A stretch of DNA of 8,904 nucleotides from positions 1 to 8,904 of the forward strand of contig CAJLXE010000054.1 of the NCBI GenBank assembly GCA_905210525.1, in the 5' to 3' direction. This document shows positions 7,989 through 8,904 of this stretch, one piece after another (positions within the stretch are counted from its first letter, which is position 1; each line of letters begins with the position of its first letter). The DNA is from an uncultured Clostridia bacterium. Its GTDB lineage: Bacteria; Bacillota; Clostridia; HGM11327. Position numbers and translations under genes: made by a program. Below the pieces are notes generated by a model that did not search any database, had not been told where the DNA came from, and saw only the letters and a program-made list of their open reading frames with translations.

Positions 7989-8068
7989 GGGATGCGAATC
8001 CGGTTAACATCCGATTCAGATGTTTAATGCAAAACGGATTGCAACATAATTTGCGCTATCGTCTTATA

Positions 8069-8097
8069 ATTATACATTTTTTCGGTACGTTTGTCAA
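8069..8097 (-). promoter_or_regulatory. Perfect-consensus sigma-A promoter of the dehydratase gene
   Basis: The minus strand carries TTGACA (8092-8097), 17 bp, TATAAT (8069-8074): an exact match in both boxes and spacing. The start would be near 8062. Such a strong promoter in front of a long structured leader suggests control after initiation. Confidence 0.85.
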
Positions 8098-8136
8098 TAG
8101 CAAAAAACACGTTTTATATTCGTTGGCATCGCCCGC

Positions 8137-8163
8137 CTTTACAGAATAACAAACACTGTAAAG
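8137..8163. repeat. Inverted repeat CTTTACAG/CTGTAAAG downstream of the small membrane protein gene
   Basis: An 8-bp perfect stem with an 11-nt loop (8145-8155), 75 bp past the stop at 8239. A smaller ACGGA/TCCGT hairpin adjoins it at about 8165-8177. Neither is followed by a T-run on the minus strand, so it is not a canonical terminator; it may end or stabilise the transcript of the upstream gene. Confidence 0.4.
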
Positions 8164-8238
8164 CACGGATTTTTCCGTATAATTTTTGCAATAAGCTTCG
8201 TATTGGAATCCTTGTCTACGTATTTATCGGCGGAACAA

Positions 8239-8751
8239 TCATCGTTTGCCGTGTCTATTCACAGAGTTGTCTGCGAGGCCGAGCTGCACGGCAATTTTCT
8301 TCATGGCGTCAAAGTACATAGTGCTTTTTTCGTTTGAAAGCAGAAAGAGCATCAGAAAAAGCTGAGCGTAAGCTGTCACTATAAAAGCCGCCGCGTATAT
8401 ACGTACCGATAAAATGTACTGTGCGGAAAGCAACGAATAAAGTTGTTCGGTAAATGTTTGTATTATCATAATAACGCTTCCCAATATAGGCAGATAAGCC
8501 AACGTTCTGATTCCCTGGTATATTGTCCATACAAAAAGCGCCATCACAAGCAATGCTGCAAGATTTGCTATTGAAAACGGTAATACACCTTGCAAAACAC
8601 AATAATATTCCGTCGCAACAGCAAACACTCTTGTCAAAAACCACGCAAGCACTATTATGCCGGTGAATTTTTTTGCTTCCCGTATTTCGGGGTGTTCATT
8701 AAAAAGCTTTGTTATGAGCACTTTTTTCTTTTGCTGAATTTCTTTTGACAT
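8239..8751 (-). CDS. Small four-helix membrane protein of unknown function
   Basis: A 170-residue protein that I do not recognise. A charged cytoplasmic-type N-terminus (MSKEIQQKKKVLITKLFNEH) is followed by four hydrophobic segments at about 29-48, 57-79, 84-103 and 113-138, and then a polar, basic C-terminus ending RHGKR, so both ends are probably inside. No signal peptide, conserved catalytic motif or metal-binding cluster is visible. ATG 8749-8751 has a GGGACGG stretch 9 nt upstream, a modest ribosome site. It has its own extended -10 promoter and is separated by 371 bp from the dehydratase gene, so it need not be in the same operon. The even hydrophobic pattern and normal codon use support a real gene. 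An overlapping 111-codon frame in the same stretch (8309-8644) is a shadow. Confidence 0.75.
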   Translation of the reverse strand: MSKEIQQKKKVLITKLFNEHPEIREAKKFTGIIVLAWFLTRVFAVATEYYCVLQGVLPFSIANLAALLVMALFVWTIYQGIRTLAYLPILGSVIMIIQTFTEQLYSLLSAQYILSVRIYAAAFIVTAYAQLFLMLFLLSNEKSTMYFDAMKKIAVQLGLADNSVNRHGKR

Positions 8752-8788
8752 AATTGATTACCGTCCCTTTCCGATATTGCAAGTCCGC

Positions 8789-8904
8789 GTTTCAATAAAA
8801 TTTTCCTTGGGAAATAATTACTTTGATTTTATTATAACATAATTCTTCCTTGAAAAATAACAACAGAGAATTATGTTTCAATAAAATCTTCCTTGAGAAT
8901 TAAT
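8789..8904. repeat. 43-bp-phased imperfect repeats running off the window end
   Basis: The core CCTTG occurs at 8805, 8848 and 8891, exactly 43 bp apart. The first (8789-8818) and third (8875-8904) copies agree at 27 of 30 bases, both opening GTTTCAATAAAAT; the middle copy (from 8832) is degenerate but keeps TTCTTCCTTGA. Each core is a partial dyad (for example TTCC-TTG-GGAA). The array may continue beyond 8904. Confidence 0.6.
8831..8839 (-). promoter_or_regulatory. Extended -10 promoter of the small membrane protein gene
   Basis: The minus strand reads TGTTATAAT, a perfect TATAAT with the TGn extension. No good -35 is seen at 17 bp (TATTTT), as is usual for extended -10 promoters. The start would be near 8824, giving a leader of about 72 nt. 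The promoter lies between repeat units that may be operators. Confidence 0.6.

Larger units (their letters stand above)
7868..8062 (-). promoter_or_regulatory. Long structured 5' leader of the dehydratase gene
   Basis: From the predicted start near 8062 to the GTG there are about 195 untranslated bases. They hold a two-tier hairpin: an outer stem 7993-8002 with 8035-8043 (TGC and AATCCG paired, one bulge) and an inner stem 8006-8011 with 8019-8024 around a 7-nt loop. Next comes a terminator-like hairpin ending in six U, then a hairpin that would compete with it. I recognise no known riboswitch class. The remainder up to 8238, upstream of the promoter, holds only the inverted repeat at 8137-8163 and no convincing gene. 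Confidence 0.5.

Noticed and set aside
7968..7990. GGCGGTACTGC resembles the T-box sequence GGTGGTACCGCG
   Set aside because: Only about 75 nt of leader precede it, no stem I or specifier loop is seen, and the gene is a sugar-nucleotide enzyme, not an amino-acid-related one. Probably chance.
7940..8045. Leader as a cyclic-di-GMP-I (GEMM) riboswitch because of a CAAAGC motif near a stem
   Set aside because: The GAAA tetraloop stem and the GCAAAGC core of that class are not present in the right order, and the stem before CCCAAAGC has a different layout.
7844..8321. + strand frames 7844-8149 and 8091-8321 in the gap before the dehydratase gene
   Set aside because: They cross the consensus minus-strand promoter, the leader and the end of the next gene, and have no ribosome site or recognisable protein features.
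8789..8904. CRISPR array at the right end
   Set aside because: Similar copies lie 86 bp apart with a degenerate copy exactly between them, leaving no unique 30-40 nt spacers, and no cas gene is present. More of the flank would be needed to reopen this.

Overview
The window reads as a fragment of a low-to-moderate GC Firmicute, most likely a Clostridia-type gut or anaerobe genome. Reasons: clean sigma-A promoters (TTGACA-17-TATAAT and TTGACA-17-TACAAT), GGAG-type ribosome binding sites, a GTG start, and a surface protein built from cadherin-like beta-sandwich repeats, a family common in Clostridia. No species can be named from the sequence.

Layout, left to right. At 1-141 lies the C-terminal half of ribosomal protein L9 on the + strand, without its last ~30 residues. 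It is joined tail to tail, at about 138-145, to a minus-strand alpha/beta hydrolase (esterase-like) that is itself cut off before its catalytic serine. Two unrelated genes broken at the same base means either a real rearrangement or a chimeric assembly join. From there on all genes lie on the minus strand. At 749-5716 is a 1655-residue surface protein: signal peptide, one cohesin-like domain, sixteen ~89-residue cadherin-like repeats, a C-terminal transmembrane helix and a short basic tail. The hydrolase start lies 35 bp beyond its stop, so the two are probably co-transcribed from a promoter at 5744-5772. A G/C-rich hairpin at 5849-5878 separates this pair from 5918-7867, a membrane-bound nucleotide-sugar 4,6-dehydratase of the CapD/FlaA1/WbpM type. 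That gene has a consensus promoter (8069-8097) and an unusually long (~195 nt) leader with mutually exclusive hairpins, one of them terminator-like. At 8239-8751 is a small four-helix membrane protein of unknown function, preceded by an extended -10 promoter inside three helically phased 43-bp repeat units that run off the right end.

Together the region looks like a cell-envelope locus. The dehydratase would make a modified UDP-sugar for surface glycan or protein glycosylation. The giant protein would hold a cohesin-like head far from the membrane on a stalk of Ig-like domains. The small membrane protein is of unknown role. Shared function is inferred from location only. The parts I would look at first are the L9/hydrolase junction, the cohesin-tipped stalk with its gradient of repeat divergence, the structured leader of the dehydratase gene, and the 43-bp repeats.
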